DNA from: Alteromonas antoniana
Lineage (GTDB): Bacteria > Pseudomonadota > Gammaproteobacteria > Enterobacterales > Alteromonadaceae
Assembly (NCBI RefSeq): GCF_019249295.1
Contig: NZ_JAESDH010000005.1
Span: forward strand, 186,001 to 250,000
Direction: 5' to 3'
DNA length: 64,000 nt
Of this stretch, positions 8,176 through 17,193 are shown piece by piece; the first letter of the stretch is position 1, and every line of letters starts with the position of its first letter. The notes below the pieces were generated by a model. That model was not told the DNA's origin. It saw only the letters and a list, made by a program, of their open reading frames with translations, and did no database searches. Both the position numbers and the translations under genes were made by a program.

Positions 8176-10920
8176 TCAGCCTCGTCGCTTTCTTCGCATC
8201 AGGGTGAGTACACCCAGCCCCAGTAATAGTGGAATGCTTGTGCTTCCGCCCCCCGAGCCTGATGAGTTATTAACCGGTGGCGGGGCTACTGGCGTTGTCT
8301 CGTTAGATTCCACGTCAACGGTTAGGGTATCAGTGCTTTCTACGCCAAATTCATCCACCGCTGTTAACGAAAACGTCAGTGTTTGTGCTTCTGATGGTGC
8401 AGAGAACGACGTTTCCACAGCGTTAGCATTTTGCAGAGTCACGCTGTCGCCACCGGTTTGTGACCACTGAACATTTACAAGATTATTTTCCGGATCGGTT
8501 GCCGTACCCATCAGGGTAACGGTGGCGGTTGCGTTTACGGTCTGATCATTCCCTGCATTGACGATCGGCGCTTCATTAGACTCATCATCTTTAATGGTAA
8601 TCGCGATGCTGGCATAGTCGCCGAACAGCCCTTCGTCCGATGCCGTTAAATCAACGAAAAATGATTCTTCAGCTTCTTCTTCGTCATCGTCAATCAGCGT
8701 AAGCACAATGGTTTTCACGCCTGCCTCGCCGTTGTTCCATGTCAGCTCGCCGTTGTTTTCTTCAACGTCACTGCTAACCACGGAGGTATCTGAACGCAAC
8801 GCGTATTTTACAGTAAGCTGGCCGCTGCTGCCGCCCTGGCGCTCTACTTCCAGTGCAAGCTGGGTGTTCGGCTCAAGCACGGTTCTCTCGGCTGCAGTAA
8901 AACTTACTACGCCGCTACTGACATTGTCTTCTCCGGCTATTGTGATTTGTGTTAATCCTTTGCCCGGTGTGATAGAGCCACCCTGAGGGTTAAACAGTCT
9001 CAGAAAGAAGCTTTCAGAGGTTTCACTGCTGACGTTAGCGGCAATAGGAATGCTGATGGTTTTGGCATCGGTATCGCCAGCTGCCCAGCTAAGTTCGCCG
9101 TCTGCTGCGGTAAAGTCGTTGGTTCTGGCAGAGCCAAACAGGGTATTGTAAAACACTGACATCGCGCCATCGCCGGTGCGCGTCACCGTAACATTAAGAG
9201 TGCCGTCAGCCGCTGTTGATATGTCATCTGATTCAAAACTTACCTGGTTGTCTTCCATGGCGACAGAATCGTCTTTGATAACGTAAAGGCCGCCCTGAAT
9301 GTCACTGACTATTAGGTTGCCGCTGGGTAAATATGGGTACACGCCCCATGCGCCATTAAAGGCGGTGTTGTCCGAACTTGGGAAGGTATCGAAATTTGCG
9401 ACCTCCAGTGGGGCAGTGGGGTCGCTGATATCCAGAACCGTTAACCCTTTTTCGTAGTTAGACATGTAATATCTGTCGCCGCGAACAAAGCCGTTGTGGT
9501 CGATGGCAGCGGTATCGCCTGTCCACGTTGCCACCAGTTGCGGGCTGGTCAGGCTACTGATATCAAAAAAATGCACCGTAGTATTCAGGCCGGCATAAGA
9601 CTCATCCAGTTCGTCGTGAACAATGGCGTACTGGCCATCTTCGGTCCACCAGCCGCTGTGGGTGTATTCCACATTAGGGTAGCTGACAGAGGACAGTTCT
9701 TTAGCACTGTCTGTTAAGGTGTGATCCCAGATACGCATGCTTTGTTCATTGAAATCCAGCACCACCAGGCAGCCGTTCGCATCGCCATTTACGCAGTCAG
9801 TGGTGGCACGGGAATCGGTGATAAACAACGAGGACGCATCATGTGTGTAGTCACTGCGGTTAAGCCCTTCAGGCAGGTAGCTGGCGCCGGGAGATTGCAG
9901 GTTCTTTAGAGAGTAAGATCGCCACGCCCCGCCATAATTTTCAGAGCCTGTGATATGAATTTGCGGCGTTGTGCCCGGCAACGCGATATTGAGCGAGTAA
10001 TCGACGTTCGAAATATAGATATTGTGGGCGCGGCTGTCGTCATTGGTTCTGCCGGCTTCGCTGATGCCATTTTCCAAATCGTTAAGATCGATGATCCATA
10101 ACCCTTCGCTGGCGTTATCGGCGGTGATGTAGGCGTACGCTCGCCACTCGCGTGATGCGGTATGGTAATACTGATACACCTTGATATCACGCCAGGTCGT
10201 CCAGTCACCGGAAAGGCTGCCCGCAACCACTGGCGACTCAGGATTGGTAACATCCACAACAGACACGCCGTTACGCAGCCCGATAATGGCGTATTCTCTG
10301 CCGGTGTTGAGGTCAACATGGCCCCATATATCATTGGCGCTGGTAGAATTCTGCCCTAACTCTTTTAACGGAACATGAGACAACAAGCTCAGGTTGCGGC
10401 AAGCAAAACCAGCGGACTCGCCTTCGTTACAGGGTGCTGCCGACTGCGCACTGTTCATCAGAGACATAGCATCAGAGGCAAGTGAGGCAAGCTTGTTGTC
10501 GCGCTTGCCGTCAGCAATGACCAGAAAACCTTGCTTATGCAACGTCTCGGCATATTTAGCAGGCACGCCTGTCAGTGTAGTGGTATGCATGCCGGGATTC
10601 TGGATCTGGAAATGATCCACGCGGCTAAAGCCACCTTTTACCGGCACAATTTCGCTAACCAGATAAAACAGGTCCTGCTGAGTAGTAATGGGGTAATCGC
10701 CACTGGCAACCAGTACTTTATCGCCTTTACTGGCCTGTTGTGCGGCATAGGCTATGGTCTTGCAGGGCCTGAATCGATTGTCGCAGCGTCCCTGATCGTT
10801 ACCGCCGGCGGCAACAAATCGTGCCTTGTCGTGCTCGCTATGTGCATGCGCTGCTTGACTCATCATCCCAAGAGCGAGCAGTATGAGTGGAATAACGCCG
10901 TTTTTCATCGTGTTTTTCAT
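8176..10920 (-). CDS. Choice-of-anchor B family secreted protein with Calx-beta repeats and GlyGly-CTERM tail
   Basis: This is a 914-residue exported protein. Residues 1-26 are a signal peptide ending AAHA, and the mature end is HSEHDK. A short beta-helix-like piece follows (CKTIAYAAQQASKGDKVLVA). A long beta-propeller-like region carries the choice-of-anchor B features, such as DIWGHVDLNTGREYAIIGL and repeated VLDISDPTAPL-type strands. Two Calx-beta-like domains lie around 590-800 and one REJ/PKD-like domain around 805-890. The tail SGSGGG, hydrophobic helix, RRKRRG is a GlyGly-CTERM signal, processed by rhombosortase for surface release. Its start is only 43 bases from the divergent mbnP gene, suggesting shared control. 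ATG 10908 is an alternative start. Confidence 0.85.
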   Translation of the reverse strand: MKNTMKNGVIPLILLALGMMSQAAHAHSEHDKARFVAAGGNDQGRCDNRFRPCKTIAYAAQQASKGDKVLVASGDYPITTQQDLFYLVSEIVPVKGGFSRVDHFQIQNPGMHTTTLTGVPAKYAETLHKQGFLVIADGKRDNKLASLASDAMSLMNSAQSAAPCNEGESAGFACRNLSLLSHVPLKELGQNSTSANDIWGHVDLNTGREYAIIGLRNGVSVVDVTNPESPVVAGSLSGDWTTWRDIKVYQYYHTASREWRAYAYITADNASEGLWIIDLNDLENGISEAGRTNDDSRAHNIYISNVDYSLNIALPGTTPQIHITGSENYGGAWRSYSLKNLQSPGASYLPEGLNRSDYTHDASSLFITDSRATTDCVNGDANGCLVVLDFNEQSMRIWDHTLTDSAKELSSVSYPNVEYTHSGWWTEDGQYAIVHDELDESYAGLNTTVHFFDISSLTSPQLVATWTGDTAAIDHNGFVRGDRYYMSNYEKGLTVLDISDPTAPLEVANFDTFPSSDNTAFNGAWGVYPYLPSGNLIVSDIQGGLYVIKDDSVAMEDNQVSFESDDISTAADGTLNVTVTRTGDGAMSVFYNTLFGSARTNDFTAADGELSWAAGDTDAKTISIPIAANVSSETSESFFLRLFNPQGGSITPGKGLTQITIAGEDNVSSGVVSFTAAERTVLEPNTQLALEVERQGGSSGQLTVKYALRSDTSVVSSDVEENNGELTWNNGEAGVKTIVLTLIDDDEEEAEESFFVDLTASDEGLFGDYASIAITIKDDESNEAPIVNAGNDQTVNATATVTLMGTATDPENNLVNVQWSQTGGDSVTLQNANAVETSFSAPSEAQTLTFSLTAVDEFGVESTDTLTVDVESNETTPVAPPPVNNSSGSGGGSTSIPLLLGLGVLTLMRRKRRG

Positions 10921-10963
10921 CCTGAAACCATCAGAAACTCACGTTAGCAGACCAGGATAAAAA

Positions 10964-11773
10964 GTGGAAATTTTACGCAATGTCATTACTCGCACCGCTG
11001 TCAGCGTATGCTTACTGTTTACGCTCAGCGCTTGCGATACCCTGTTCCCGGACGAACGTGTGGCCGGCACCATTCCGGTTCACCTCAAGCATGTAGATAC
11101 CTCAACCTGTCCGATGACCATGAAAATCAATAACACAGACTGGATCGTCGATTATTTCGGACTTTATGTGAGTAACCCTGAAGTACGCATTGATGGTAAG
11201 TGGCAGGCGGTGTCTTTCACACAAAATGAATGGCAAACCGCAAAGGTGGCATTACTTAAATACCATCCGTCTTGCGGTGGAGATAAAGCCGGTAACACCA
11301 AACTAAAAATAAACGCCTCTGAGAAGCTGATGCAGTTGGCGACGAATCTGCGGTTCATGGTGGGGCTGCCGTTTGACGAGAACCACGCTAACCCGCTGAC
11401 GCAGCCGTCACCATTAAACGATTCAACCATGTTCTGGTCATGGCAGGCGGGGCACAAGTTTATCCGGCTGGATATTCACAATAGCCAACAGCCTTCACAA
11501 ACCTGGTCTTATCATCTTGGTAGTGTGGGTTGTGAGTCGGAGTCAGCGATGCGTCCACCAGAAAAGGCCTGCAAATTTACCAACCGGGTGGAAATGATTT
11601 TGCCGATGACGCAGCTCGACTGGGAACTGGATTTGTCGTTGTCTGTACCGGTGATGCTGTCACAGGTGGACCTGACACAATCCGAAGGTTGCATGTTTGA
11701 GTCACCGGAGAACCCGGTTTGTGGTCAGTTACTGAAAAACCTTTTGCACAGACCATGGTTAGACTGGCAGTAG
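10964..11773 (+). CDS. mbnP: MbnP family copper-associated lipoprotein
   Basis: The 269-residue protein has a lipoprotein signal (VCLLFTLSAC, lipobox Cys at about 24) and matches the MbnP or 'metallo-mystery pair four-Cys' family. Family marks are a VDYFGLYVSNPEV segment, scattered conserved cysteines (PSCGGDK, GSVGCES, KACKFTN, SEGCMFE, PVCGQLL) and the MFWSWQAGHKFIRLDI motif. In methanotrophs, partner MbnH oxidises a Trp of MbnP to kynurenine and MbnP binds copper; the same chemistry is inferred here. The start is GTG with AGGA six bases upstream. mbnH overlaps its 3' end, so they are translationally coupled. Expected location: periplasm or outer-membrane lipoprotein. Confidence 0.87.
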   Translation: MEILRNVITRTAVSVCLLFTLSACDTLFPDERVAGTIPVHLKHVDTSTCPMTMKINNTDWIVDYFGLYVSNPEVRIDGKWQAVSFTQNEWQTAKVALLKYHPSCGGDKAGNTKLKINASEKLMQLATNLRFMVGLPFDENHANPLTQPSPLNDSTMFWSWQAGHKFIRLDIHNSQQPSQTWSYHLGSVGCESESAMRPPEKACKFTNRVEMILPMTQLDWELDLSLSVPVMLSQVDLTQSEGCMFESPENPVCGQLLKNLLHRPWLDWQ

Positions 11774-12864
11774 CGCTGGTGGTGGCTGCGTGTCTCGCAG
11801 CCTGTTCTGATAAGCCAGAGCCTTATGAGTGGAACCTTCCCTATAATATTCCTGAGCCGGTAGTCCCGGCAGATAACCCGATGACACAAGAGAAGGTGTC
11901 GCTTGGCCGGGCGTTGTTTTACGACACGGCATTAAGCGTCAACGCCGCGCAATCCTGTGCCAGTTGCCATAAGCAGCAGTTTGCTTTTGCTGAAGCCACC
12001 AGACATTCTACCGGCACGACCGGAGACAAGGTCGATCGTAACGCGCTGGCGCTGGTGAATGTGGCCTATAATGGCAGTCTGACATGGGCCCATCAGGGGC
12101 TGGATCATATTGAACAGCAGCTATTGATCCCGCTGTTTAACGAAAGGCCGGTCGAGCTTGGGGTTACAGGAAGTGAAGGTCTGATTCTGGAAAGGTTTAC
12201 GTCACCTTATTACCAATCTTTGTTTGATGAGGCTTTTGGTGATCCCAAGCCCACATGGGATCGCATCGTGAAAGCACTGGCCAGCTTCGTGCGCAGTCTG
12301 GTGTCATTCTCCAGTCCATTTGATCACTACGCCTACGGCGGACAGGATGACGCATTAAGCGAACAGCAAATTCAGGGGATGAACCTGTTTTTCTCTGAAC
12401 GAATGGAGTGCTTTCACTGCCACGGCGGCGTGAATTTTACCCAGTCTTCAAAGCACGCATATCAGCAACTCGACTTACGCCCGTTTCACAATACTGGCCT
12501 TTATAATGAAGACGGCAAAGGCGCCTATCCTGAATCAGATCAGGGATTGTATGCGGTTTCGTTTAATAAAGAGGACATGGGGAAGTTCAGGGCGCCGACG
12601 TTACGGAATATTGTAGTGTCCGCCCCCTATATGCATGACGGCAGCGTGGCAACACTGGCGGAGGTCATAGATATTTATGCCGCAGGGGGACGCGGTGAAG
12701 GCGTAACCAATCCGCACAAAAGCCCGTTTATTAAAGGGTTCAGCATAACAGATGAGGAAAAAGACGCACTCATCGCATTTTTGCAAAGCCTGACAGACCA
12801 GCAGTTTTTGCATAATCCTGATTTTGCCAGTCCGGAAGCGAAGGCATTTCAACAGAAGGATTGA
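11755..12864 (+). CDS. mbnH: MbnH family di-heme enzyme (cytochrome c peroxidase-like)
   Basis: The protein carries two c-type heme sites, CASCH early and CFHCH in the C-terminal half, in the layout of bacterial di-heme peroxidases and the MauG/MbnH branch. Further marks are VSLGRALFYDTALS near the start and APYMHDGSVATLAEVIDIYAAGG near the end. MbnH uses peroxide to form a high-valent di-heme state that modifies MbnP. I prefer ATG 11755 (369 residues) because it gives a clean lipoprotein signal (RLAVALVVAACLAAC), whereas the upstream start at 11719 adds 12 residues before it. It overlaps mbnP by 19 bases. Heme attachment would rely on the ccm operon at 52228-59307. Confidence 0.9.
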   Translation: MVRLAVALVVAACLAACSDKPEPYEWNLPYNIPEPVVPADNPMTQEKVSLGRALFYDTALSVNAAQSCASCHKQQFAFAEATRHSTGTTGDKVDRNALALVNVAYNGSLTWAHQGLDHIEQQLLIPLFNERPVELGVTGSEGLILERFTSPYYQSLFDEAFGDPKPTWDRIVKALASFVRSLVSFSSPFDHYAYGGQDDALSEQQIQGMNLFFSERMECFHCHGGVNFTQSSKHAYQQLDLRPFHNTGLYNEDGKGAYPESDQGLYAVSFNKEDMGKFRAPTLRNIVVSAPYMHDGSVATLAEVIDIYAAGGRGEGVTNPHKSPFIKGFSITDEEKDALIAFLQSLTDQQFLHNPDFASPEAKAFQQKD

Positions 12865-12987
12865 GCAATAGTTAAGAAATTGCCTACAATCAGTAAGGTA
12901 GTAAGTGCAACTGCCCTCTTTATTTGGTATCTTTTTTTCAAATTTATTTATATTGATTTAACACGGCACGCCAGCGCGGAGATAACA

Positions 12988-13317
12988 ATGACAGAAAAGC
13001 CCTTTCTGGTAAGCGGTCGCAACACCCTTATTCATAAGATAAGAAAACTTGATTTACTCATCCTGAACGGTGATGAGAATCCTCCGATTATCGTAACCTA
13101 CAAAGGTATAAAGCGATACGAAGGGAAAATTCCTGAAAACAAACGGGACGCGAAGATGATGGATATGGAACTGGTAGATCTGACTGCCGGTGAAGTGTTC
13201 AGCGATGAGAAAACCCTGCTGTTTGTACAGACGCTCAACGGCAAAGAGTACAAAATCGATTACAGCAAGTCAGACACATCAATGTTCATCAAAATCCATC
13301 AGGACAGCTTCTTTTAA
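12988..13317 (+). CDS. Small unknown protein downstream of mbnH
   Basis: A frame of 110 codons starts at ATG 12988, which has GGAGATAACA directly upstream, a good ribosome site. The same frame can be extended to TTG 12880, which would add a hydrophobic N-terminal segment (ATALFIWYLFFKFIYI) and make an exported or membrane-anchored 145-residue product. The visible part is a beta-rich, charged domain (LDLLILNGDENPPIIVTYKG). No family recognised. The gap from mbnH to the TTG is 15 bases, so it could belong to the MbnP/MbnH transcript, which favours the longer, exported form. Function unknown. Confidence 0.55.
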   Translation: MTEKPFLVSGRNTLIHKIRKLDLLILNGDENPPIIVTYKGIKRYEGKIPENKRDAKMMDMELVDLTAGEVFSDEKTLLFVQTLNGKEYKIDYSKSDTSMFIKIHQDSFF

Positions 13318-13620
13318 GCACGCCAGGCAAGTCTCTGGCCGACAAATGGCATCGTGCTTTGCTCAAAAAAACTGTGCAAAGTGCGAGCTGTGATGGTTTT
13401 CTTGTTATAAAAGCCCGACGTAGTAGTCAGTCAACATGTCAAGCCCGGCAGCTTGCCAGTCTTCGCTGCATTACCACTATCTGAATTAACCAATACGACA
13501 TAGAGCAACAGTTACCGGGCTGCTGGGTAAGTAGCACGCTTATTGCTTTTTGCGCGTTCATGGCATCGCTGTTTCGTGAGTATCGAAGTAATTAGCGAGT
13601 GTCGATGTAAGCAATGTGCT
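13318..13620. other. Convergent intergenic region, no feature seen
   Basis: This gap separates the small unknown gene (plus) from the YiiX-like gene (minus). I see no clear terminator hairpin with a T-run, no RNA gene and no repeat shared with other parts of the window. A tail of the first gene's frame shift-read ORF crosses it but has no independent start. Confidence 0.35.
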
Positions 13621-14280
13621 TTACGCAATCTGGCCCCAGTTCGTGGCATCGACAGAATTAAAGCCGGTTATCATTTTTCCGTCTCCTTTTAACTGCACGT
13701 AACGATTGTCAAAAATATTGAATCGGCAAATATCGTGGGGAGTCACCTCAGACGCGTTCACACCAGACACGATCCCGGCAGTTTCCAGGCCTTCAGCAAT
13801 CAGTTCTGAGCAAAACCAGCTGCTGAAATCCTCCTCATTATAACTAAAGCGACCGAACCACGGATGGTCGTCCAAAAAATCAACCGCAGAGCCAAACAAC
13901 TGCAACACGTCATATTTCTTATCCCGCTGCGAAAACATGAAGTTGAAAAAATCTACTTTATTGTTTTCAAAGCATTGCCGGGCCCCATCGCTCAATGGCA
14001 ACCACCATATATCGCCATCATAGGTATCAACTCGCTCGCTCAGACGGTTTGTCATGACGCCTTTTTTGCCTTCGTAGACGGTAGCTTCCATGACCTGGTT
14101 AAAGTAACGACCGGTGCTGTCATCCAGCATTTTGGTTTGCATCACCAGCGCCACATGTGTCACCACAGAACGGGTTGTCAGTTTTGTCCAGCGAGAGAAA
14201 AGGCTGTTGCCACCAAAGGCGATGATGTCACCGGGGCGCATATGCTTTCTAATCAGATGGTAAGGCTGATTCTCTAACAT
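13621..14280 (-). CDS. YiiX/YebB-like permuted papain-fold hydrolase
   Basis: The protein shows the permuted NlpC/P60-type (C92) pattern: RPGDIIAFGGNSLFSRWTK near the start, a histidine in SVVTHVALVMQ, and the nucleophile cysteine in SSWFCSELIAEGLE near residue 160. Relatives act as peptidases or amidases on peptides, lipids or peptidoglycan; the substrate here is not predictable. No signal peptide is visible, so it appears cytoplasmic. I chose ATG 14280 (219 residues) because AAGGA lies seven to eight bases upstream; the frame continues to 14340 but that extension carries the ribosome site inside it. It is a stand-alone gene between convergent and divergent neighbours. Confidence 0.78.
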   Translation of the reverse strand: MLENQPYHLIRKHMRPGDIIAFGGNSLFSRWTKLTTRSVVTHVALVMQTKMLDDSTGRYFNQVMEATVYEGKKGVMTNRLSERVDTYDGDIWWLPLSDGARQCFENNKVDFFNFMFSQRDKKYDVLQLFGSAVDFLDDHPWFGRFSYNEEDFSSWFCSELIAEGLETAGIVSGVNASEVTPHDICRFNIFDNRYVQLKGDGKMITGFNSVDATNWGQIA

Positions 14281-14510
14281 TTTTACATCCTTGTATGCAC
14301 GTAAATCAGGTTGTTTCAAAGTGTGTGGAGCCCGCGACAAACGGCGGCTGCAGGCGTCAGTTTAACTGCATTTATAGCGCGTTTATCGCAATATCTCAAA
14401 TAGCCGTTGTTTACCGTTTTGTCACAGTCCTTACACGTTTTCTTCACTACTGTAATCCTGTCGCCGGACGCATGCAGTAATCCCGGCATTTCACAACCGA
14501 GGAATACATT

Positions 14511-14837
14511 ATGAAAGCATTTACTCTACGCAAAACCCTTTTTGCCGCTATCGCCACTGGTGTCCTTTTCACAGGCGCAGTGCAGGCCGCGGGCTATCCC
14601 GCTGAAATAGAAAACGATCTGGTGAATATCTGTAAGGCAATTAAAGCAGATAACCCTATGCGTTTGCATCTCGCGGTGAAACGCAGCGGTCTTAATTATC
14701 GCACGCTCGATGAAGGCCTTGTCTGTAATGGTCAGAATATGATGACTTTCGCTGCCACCCACAGTGCCGGTAATTCGGGCAAATTTCTGGCCGCACGTTT
14801 ACACAGCACTGACCGGACTCTGACGGCGAAACGATAG
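14511..14837 (+). CDS. DUF3718 family exported protein
   Basis: The 108-residue protein has a cleavable signal peptide (LFAAIATGVLFTGAVQAAG, cut after VQA) and then the short DUF3718 domain: NDLVNICKAIKADNPMRLHLAVK, LNYRTLDEGLVCNGQNMMTFA. Two cysteines, in NICKAI and LVCNG, are positioned to form a disulfide. The family is common in Alteromonas, Shewanella and Vibrio relatives and has no known function; a periplasmic location is expected. A GAGGAATACATT stretch ahead of the ATG gives the ribosome site. An intrinsic terminator at 14878-14908 closes the transcript. Confidence 0.85.
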   Translation: MKAFTLRKTLFAAIATGVLFTGAVQAAGYPAEIENDLVNICKAIKADNPMRLHLAVKRSGLNYRTLDEGLVCNGQNMMTFAATHSAGNSGKFLAARLHSTDRTLTAKR

Positions 14838-14847
14838 TGTGATAGCG

Positions 14848-15753
14848 ATGAAAAAAGTCACTCTTCCCCTGGAGGTTGGGCTGTCGCCTTCACAGACAGC
14901 CCTTTTTTCCGGCCTGGCAGAAGACATCACGTTTGCCTCGCGCGAGCTGGACCTGGGGCAACTCGCGCTAGTGGCTGTTATTGTGAATGTAAACGATACG
15001 TGTGCAGAAAGCCTGGTTGATGCACTCAGCCAGCAACGTGAGTTTGTGCACACGATATGCTGCAACACTTTGGATGATGCAAAGCGCTTGCTTATAAGCT
15101 ATCCCTCATCGGTGGTGTTTGCCAGTCAGGCGACCCTTGCTGCTCTTGACGGTCTGCTATGTGACGGCATGCATTGTGTTGTCACCGGTTCATCTAACGG
15201 CGATGCGCTATCGGCATTTCAGGTTGCTGCTGACGGTTTTTTGCAGCTCCCGGTTAATAAAAGCCAGTTGCATTGTTGCCTTGAAAACGTGACGCAAAAT
15301 GCAAAACGCCAGCTGTTTCGGGATCAGTATCAGCGGATCAGTGAGGGCCTGTGTAAGCAGTTTGGTGTCAATCAGGAGGCGCTAGCGGCGATATTGCGTC
15401 GCCAGTGTGCCAGTCGAAAGCGGGCAGGTGTGGTGGGGCTGCGCTCAGGAAACGAGTGGTGCTGTCTGCAGCCTGATGATATCTGCTGGATTGAAGCGGC
15501 CGGTGACTACATGTGTGTTTATACCTGCGGTGAAAATCATATTGTCCGCTCTACCATGACCGAACTATTGCGCAGGCTCGACAATGATAACTTTTTACAC
15601 GCAAACCGCTCTGTTGTCGTCAATCTGAGCAGAGTCAGACAGATGATACATCAGGGGCCCGGGGTGCATTATTTGGAGATGGACACCGGCACTATGATTA
15701 AAATCAGCCGGCGCTGTTACATGACGCACTGGCAGAACCAGCCACTGGGTTAG
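14848..15753 (+). CDS. LytTR-family regulator with degenerate receiver domain
   Basis: The C-terminal ~100 residues are a LytTR DNA-binding domain (DICWIEAAGDYMCVYTCG, MTELLRRLDNDNFLHANRS, VVVNLSRVRQM). The N-terminal ~120 residues keep receiver-like strands (LVAVIVNVND, SSVVFAS, CVVTGSS, DGFLQLPVNKSQL), but the aspartate site reads SSVVFASQATLAALDG and the usual KP lysine reads LP, so phosphorylation is unlikely. It lies just ahead of lrgAB, the classic target of LytR, but no LytS kinase is nearby. The start is uncertain: ATG 14848 has a poor ribosome site and the frame there runs through the DUF3718 gene's terminator; GTG 14971 is a plausible later start. Confidence 0.82.
   Translation: MKKVTLPLEVGLSPSQTALFSGLAEDITFASRELDLGQLALVAVIVNVNDTCAESLVDALSQQREFVHTICCNTLDDAKRLLISYPSSVVFASQATLAALDGLLCDGMHCVVTGSSNGDALSAFQVAADGFLQLPVNKSQLHCCLENVTQNAKRQLFRDQYQRISEGLCKQFGVNQEALAAILRRQCASRKRAGVVGLRSGNEWCCLQPDDICWIEAAGDYMCVYTCGENHIVRSTMTELLRRLDNDNFLHANRSVVVNLSRVRQMIHQGPGVHYLEMDTGTMIKISRRCYMTHWQNQPLG
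14878..14908 (+). terminator. Intrinsic terminator of the DUF3718 gene
   Basis: GGGCTGTC at 14878-14885 pairs with GACAGCCC at 14895-14902 around a nine-base loop, followed by six T. It lies 40 bases after the DUF3718 stop and inside the 5' end of the frame assigned to the LytTR gene. Confidence 0.8.
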
Positions 15754-15835
15754 TCTTTTTGTACGACCATGGTCTTTGTGGTAACACCGGGTTTCAGTGG
15801 TACACTGCGGTTATGGATAACCATTTGACTGCAAA

Positions 15836-16207
15836 ATGAAAACCATCAAAAAGTCACTTACAGGCTGGGCGGGCCTTCTTGGGTGTTTCGTCACCGGTAA
15901 GCTACTGGTGCTTTTATTTGACTTTCCGTTGCCCGGCGCATTGACGGGTTTACTGCTTTTGCTTACCTTCCTGATTCTTCGTGGGCAGCCGTCACCCTCC
16001 ATCACGGCTGCTGCTTCACCGCTACTTAAGCACATGTCAGTACTGTTTATTCCCGCCGTATTAGGAGTGGGTTTGTATTGGGATGATATCGCACAGCACA
16101 GTACAGCACTGATTGGCGCTATTTTCGTTTCAACGACAGTCGCACTGGGGCTGGCTGGAATGGCTGCTGAGAAAATTCTGAATAAGCGGATTGCAACGTC
16201 CAAATGA
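15836..16207 (+). CDS. lrgA: CidA/LrgA family holin-like membrane protein
   Basis: This is a 123-residue protein with four predicted membrane helices. It shows the LrgA/CidA signature: FDFPLPGALTGLLLLL, then LLKHMSVLFIPAVLGVG. LrgA/CidA proteins are small holin-like membrane proteins linked to murein hydrolase control and, in plants and Bacillus, to glycolate or pyruvate transport when paired with LrgB. The stop overlaps the lrgB start by four bases (ATGA), indicating coupled translation of the two subunits. It starts 83 bases after the LytTR gene, a context like staphylococcal lytSR-lrgAB. Confidence 0.9.
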   Translation: MKTIKKSLTGWAGLLGCFVTGKLLVLLFDFPLPGALTGLLLLLTFLILRGQPSPSITAAASPLLKHMSVLFIPAVLGVGLYWDDIAQHSTALIGAIFVSTTVALGLAGMAAEKILNKRIATSK

Positions 16208-16944
16208 CCGTAGTGGATGCCCTTGAGCTGATTTTTCATGACTTTGCTGGTGTAGTGCAAGCCACGCTGACCTTCAACGGTGCGCTGTGGATAGGCGTAA
16301 CGCTTGCCTGGTATGTGCTCGCGCTCAATATTCATCGTTTTGTCAAAGGCAGCCCCTTGCTGCACCCTCTGGTGGTCACCGCTAGCGGGGTTGGAATGAC
16401 TATCGCACTTGTTCACGGTGACATCCGTCAGTACCAACTGGATGCCGCGTTAATTCACTGGTTGCTGGGACCGGCGACCGTTGCGCTTGCGATCCCCATG
16501 TATAACCAGTGGCATCAGGTCAGAGATCTGGGGTGGCGTTTGATAGCTGCCGTCGGCGCAGGCGGTATCATTGCACCGTTGCTGGCCTGGTCTGTGGTGT
16601 ATATTTTTGATACCCCGTTGGCTATTCAAATGACCATGTTAGTTAAGTCCATCACCACACCGCTGGCGATGGAGGCGGGCGCAAAAATTGGCGGCGTTCC
16701 TGCACTGGCTGCAGTTTTTGTAATCATAACCGGCATAGTTGGCGCCGTGGTATCAGATCTGGTTTTCCGGCTTTGCAGAGTCACCTCGCTTCAGGCTCAG
16801 GGGATCGCAATGGGAACAGTCGCTCATGCTGTGGGGACAGCCAAGGCACTGCAAATGAATGAACATACCGGCGCTATGGCTACACTTGGGTTGTGTTTAA
16901 ACGGTATTATGACGGCGATAGTGGTTCCCTTGCTATTTGGATAA
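16204..16944 (+). CDS. lrgB: CidB/LrgB family membrane protein
   Basis: This 246-residue integral membrane protein matches LrgB. The order of hydrophobic segments and the motifs LLGPATVALAIPMYNQ, SITTPLAMEAGAKIGG and GIAMGTVAHAVGTAKAL are typical of the family. It is predicted to form a complex with LrgA in the inner membrane. The length matches the family (about 230-250). The ATG overlaps the lrgA stop. Nothing else follows in this transcript: the next gene starts 249 bases later, and the gap holds no gene I can support. Confidence 0.92.
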   Translation: MTVVDALELIFHDFAGVVQATLTFNGALWIGVTLAWYVLALNIHRFVKGSPLLHPLVVTASGVGMTIALVHGDIRQYQLDAALIHWLLGPATVALAIPMYNQWHQVRDLGWRLIAAVGAGGIIAPLLAWSVVYIFDTPLAIQMTMLVKSITTPLAMEAGAKIGGVPALAAVFVIITGIVGAVVSDLVFRLCRVTSLQAQGIAMGTVAHAVGTAKALQMNEHTGAMATLGLCLNGIMTAIVVPLLFG

Positions 16945-17193
16945 TGTCACGAAGTTGCTTTCGGGTATTGATTGTTAAGACAGGTTCCGCACCTATTCCA
17001 CTTTTGGCCTATGGACTTTTGTCAGATAAATGCTATTTCTTAAAAGGGTTTCAGATCTGGCGTTTATGGTCGATATCTGATTAAGTGATTATTCAATGTG
17101 AATCTTGAAGCGCATGCGTATCGGGCACGTTAACGTGTGACAAAGACAATGCTGTAGCCGGTTAATCGGATGGAAAGGTGGTAAATTAGCTCA

